From NCBI GenBank assembly GCA_037134755.1, contig JBAXLO010000228.1, forward strand, positions 1 to 7,042: a stretch of 7,042 nucleotides of DNA. The letters are read 5' to 3'. The position numbers and the translations under genes are program-made. Within the stretch, counting starts at the first letter, position 1; each line of letters starts with the position of its first letter. Shown in pieces: positions 6,886-7,042 of the stretch. The notes under the pieces were generated by a model, which saw nothing but the letters and a program-made list of their open reading frames with translations, searched no databases and was not told the origin of the DNA. The DNA comes from JBAXLO01 sp037134755. Lineage in GTDB: Bacteria; Bacteroidota; Bacteroidia; Bacteroidales; JACABE01.

Positions 6886-7042
6886 GGATACTATAATATA
6901 GTATTGAAGAAATACGTCCAAATATAGGATACTATAATATAGTATTGAAGAAATACGTCCAAATATAGGATACTATTATATAGCATTGAAGAAATACGTC
7001 CAAATATAGGATACTATAATATAGTATAGAAGAAATACGTCC
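6886..7042. repeat. Tandem array of a 41-bp non-coding repeat, at least 3.8 units, cut by the window edge
   Basis: Units start at 6886, 6927, 6968 and 7009, exactly 41 bases apart with no spacers; the last is cut after 34 bases. Units 1 and 2 are identical. Unit 3 differs at two positions (A to T at unit position 10, T to C at 17), and the visible part of unit 4 at one (T to A at 20). Each unit opens with GGATAC, contains the 17-base palindrome ATACTATAATATAGTAT, then GAAGAAATACGTCC, and closes with AAATATA. The length is not a multiple of three and every plus-strand frame meets a stop within a unit, so the array is not coding. It is a minisatellite-type repeat, and the true copy number lies outside the window. 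Confidence 0.93.

Noticed and set aside
6886..7042. CRISPR array
   Set aside because: The 41-base units are directly adjacent and nearly identical over their whole length, so there are no variable spacers. No cas gene is in the window.
6886..7042. Coding tandem repeat (repeat protein)
   Set aside because: The unit length is not a multiple of three and all three plus-strand frames hit a stop within one unit; a minus-strand frame shifts and meets TAG as well.

Overview
The window is typical Bacteroidota DNA, most likely from the order Bacteroidales or a relative. It is AT-rich. Two secreted proteins end in type IX secretion (T9SS) sorting domains, the threonine dehydrogenase is the short-chain-dehydrogenase type common in this phylum, and the promoters resemble the Bacteroidota -7 box TAnnTTTG. 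No strong Shine-Dalgarno sites are visible.

Layout, left to right. Positions 1-143 hold the last 46 codons of a plus-strand gene whose product ends in a T9SS type A sorting domain. A strong 15-bp hairpin at 157-189 follows. Only 14 bases after it starts a second plus-strand T9SS cargo gene (204-1742), a secreted protein with a probable beta-propeller built of KxDSxGN-type repeats. A GC-richer imperfect inverted repeat (1755-1803) and a terminator (1811-1844) separate it from three minus-strand genes that converge on it. Read in their own direction these are an outer-membrane porin of the alginate-export type (6718-5381), an NAD-dependent L-threonine 3-dehydrogenase (5258-4293), and a 774-residue fusion of a NagB-type sugar-phosphate isomerase/deaminase domain with a PIG-L/LmbE deacetylase domain (4197-1873). 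From 6886 to the right edge runs a tandem array of a 41-bp non-coding repeat.

The three minus-strand genes look like separate transcription units rather than a tight operon. Each has its own TAA(C/T)TTTGCA box 27-46 bases before its start codon, and tdh and the nagB fusion each end in a clear rho-independent terminator. A metabolic theme can be suggested (uptake through a porin, threonine breakdown, amino-sugar breakdown), but nothing in the sequence ties the three together.

I see no defence system, mobile element, CRISPR array or RNA gene. The points most worth a second look are the 41-bp array, with a -7-like box in every unit pointing at the porin gene; the NagB domain, which lacks one of the four E. 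coli catalytic residues while its fused deacetylase keeps its metal site; and the hairpin directly before the second T9SS gene.
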